From Tridacna crocea (taxonomy: Eukaryota > Mollusca > Bivalvia > Cardiida > Cardiidae), in contig OX031071.1 in assembly GCA_943736015.1 (NCBI GenBank), forward strand, positions 11,318,119 to 11,382,118: a stretch of 64,000 bases of DNA, written 5' to 3'. Within the stretch, counting starts at the first letter, position 1. Each line of letters opens with the position of its first letter. This document shows positions 62,512 to 64,000 of the stretch, piece after piece. The notes below the pieces were generated by a model, which ran no database searches, was not told the DNA's origin, and was given only the letters and a program-made list of their open reading frames with translations. The translations under genes and the position numbers were made by a program.

Positions 62512-62925
62512 TACCCCCGCAAACGAAGTTTGTAGGGGGGTATACTGGAATCAGCCTGTCGGTCGGGCGGTCGGTCTGTCCGCAAAATCTTGTCCAGACA
62601 ACTCGTACAGTTTCAGTCCAATTGATACTTGGCAGAAGTGTTCATTAGGAGCTGTAGATGTGCAAGACGCAAATTTTGTGAAAATTCCATCAAGAATTAC
62701 TGAGTTATTGCCCCTGATTTGACTTGAAAATGCTTGTCCGGACATCTCCTCCTACAGTTTCTGTCTGATTCACTTTAAACTTGGCAGAAGTGTTCATTAG
62801 GAGTTGTAGATGTGCAAGACACAACTTTCATGAAAAGTCTATGAAGAATTAATGAGTTATTGCCCCTGTGACATGAAATATAGGGGCGGGGGTATTTATC
62901 AACTTTAGTGATAGTTATTCTAGTT
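62512..62925 (+). mobile_element. CCCCC-type minisatellite element, short complete copy
   Basis: Head ACCCCCGCAAACGAAGTTTG...GGGGGGTATACTGG, then CGGTCGGTCTGTCC. Two tandem units of about 130 bp share GCAGAAGTGTTCATTAGGAG, and the tail is GGGGCGGGGGTATTTATC. Confidence 0.65.
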
Positions 62926-62984
62926 TTTTTTTCTCACAAGATACTTGATAACATTATGTTACGGAGTATTATTGTGAGAAAAAA

Positions 62985-63255
62985 AAAAGAATATGCTGGT
63001 TACCATGATTTTCTCCTTTACCCATGATGGTTTCAACCCTTTTGAACACCTTTCAATTGTTTCAGACAAATTGTCATCTGTAAATGACTCCAAAATGAAC
63101 CAGTGTGAAATTGTGTTTTCTGATAAAGAGTCAACAGTGTTTTTCTACTCTACAGGAAAAAATTTCAATGTTTGAGTTATGTTTAGTTTTGTTGTCTGCA
63201 AGTGCTTTCAATTTTCAAAATTTCGTAGTTTGGTACAGAGTAATGTGTTAAACTG
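62985..63255 (+). mobile_element. Two degraded hpA fragments
   Basis: A decayed core (ATGCTGGTTACCATGATTT) is followed by a separate right arm (GTTGTCTGCAAGTGCTTTC). Confidence 0.5.
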
Positions 63256-63296
63256 CAAGACAATTCTGATAGCAAAGACTTTGAAAGCAAATTTAT

Positions 63297-63526
63297 TTAA
63301 GCCTTTACCACACAATGACGACTTTTGACGCCCCTCAGGAAGAAGCCTTTTGAAAACATTGCGGGAAAAATAGAAAATGCTGGTAACCAGCATTTTCTCC
63401 TTTTCCCAAAATATTTTCTACCCTATCAATGCAAAATTGCACCATTTGAGCCACTTTGAAATTGTTGTCTGCAAATGCTTTCAATTTGGATAGGTCTAAA
63501 ACTTTGCTGTGTGGTAAAGGGTTTAA
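63297..63526 (+). mobile_element. hpA element, complete
   Basis: TTAA at both ends; loop GGTAACC. Confidence 0.85.
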
Positions 63527-63616
63527 ACCATATCGCCAAGAATTTTAATGTTCGATCGTTAGCATGATACCTGGGACCACTAACTAGAATGATAATATTA
63601 TTGCCCTGATTCAAGG

Positions 63617-63836
63617 TTAACCCCTTCTTACCAAACAACAAAATATAAGCATTTGCAGATGACACAACTAACATGAGTCAGAAATTGATATTTGTTCTGG
63701 GAGAGTGGAAAACATTTTTAGAAAAGGAGAAAATGCAGGTTACCAGCATTTCCTTCTTTTCTCACAGTGTCTTCAAAAGGTTTCTTTTTAAGGGCCATGA
63801 AAACTAGGGATTGTTTAGGAAATTAACCCATTACCA
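63617..63836 (-). mobile_element. hpA element, reverse
   Basis: TTAA at both ends, the right one shared with the next copy; core CAGGTTACCAGC. Confidence 0.8.
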
Positions 63837-64000
63837 CACAATCCCTACTTTTGACACTCCTGAGAATGAAGCCTTTTGAAAAGACTGTAGGAAAAGGAGA
63901 AAATGCTGGTAACTAGCATTTTCTCCTTTTCCCAGAGTGTTTTCTACCCTTTCCAGAACAAATTTCAATTTTTCAGTCACCTTTATGATGTCGTCTGCAA
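63833..64000 (+). mobile_element. hpA element, cut by window end
   Basis: Left TTAA; stem with loop GGTAACTAGC; the right arm runs off the window. Confidence 0.83.

Overview
The window looks like nuclear DNA of a bivalve mollusc. It has intron-rich genes with GT-AG introns, dense small non-autonomous transposons, tRNA-derived SINEs, a truncated LINE, and tandem-repeat elements of the kind common in bivalves. A heterodont bivalve such as a dreissenid or Mya relative would fit, but that is an impression from repeat style. The protein identifications below do not depend on it.

Three protein-coding loci can be supported. (1) At the left, on the minus strand, there is a small secreted-protein gene. 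Its TATA box is near 13.02 kb, a signal-peptide exon lies at 12794-12902, and an in-phase chitin-binding (CBM14/peritrophin-A) exon lies at 815-976. The joining intron of about 11.8 kb is inferred. (2) From 24.9 kb to beyond the right edge, on the plus strand, is TRAPPC9 (NIBP/Trs120), a TRAPPII subunit. Fifteen coding exons were found, and all phases join to give about 861 codons; the last part of the gene is outside the window. (3) Inside the 17.4-kb TRAPPC9 intron 33404-50781, on the opposite strand, lies a complete three-exon homeobox gene (36765-46069, 824 codons) with two TALE-class homeodomains in tandem. A TGATTGACAG sequence, the known PBX-PREP composite site, lies about 0.4 kb upstream of its start codon.

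Region by region: 1-13 kb holds the secreted-protein gene, whose intron is packed with a Tc1-type transposase relic, two Helentron/HINE-like minisatellite elements, a Mutator-like MITE with 9-bp duplications, and other palindromic elements. 13-24.9 kb is intergenic: SINEs, hAT-like and TTAA-flanked MITEs, and a pair of foldback elements. 24.9-64 kb is TRAPPC9, whose introns are saturated with one superfamily of roughly 230-bp TTAA-bounded elements. Each carries a long near-perfect central hairpin.

These hairpin elements are the most striking non-genic signal. I distinguish three families (hpA, hpB, hpC) with different outer arms but homologous hairpin cores. I found roughly 75-80 complete or partial copies, most of them right of 22 kb. 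Substitutions in one hairpin arm are often mirrored in the other, elements chain together through shared TTAA sites, and one half-element has become a 140-bp tandem array. In the features, strand + for hpA means the loop reads GGTAACC on the + strand and - means GGTTACC. Stretches where nothing could be recognised are listed as such.
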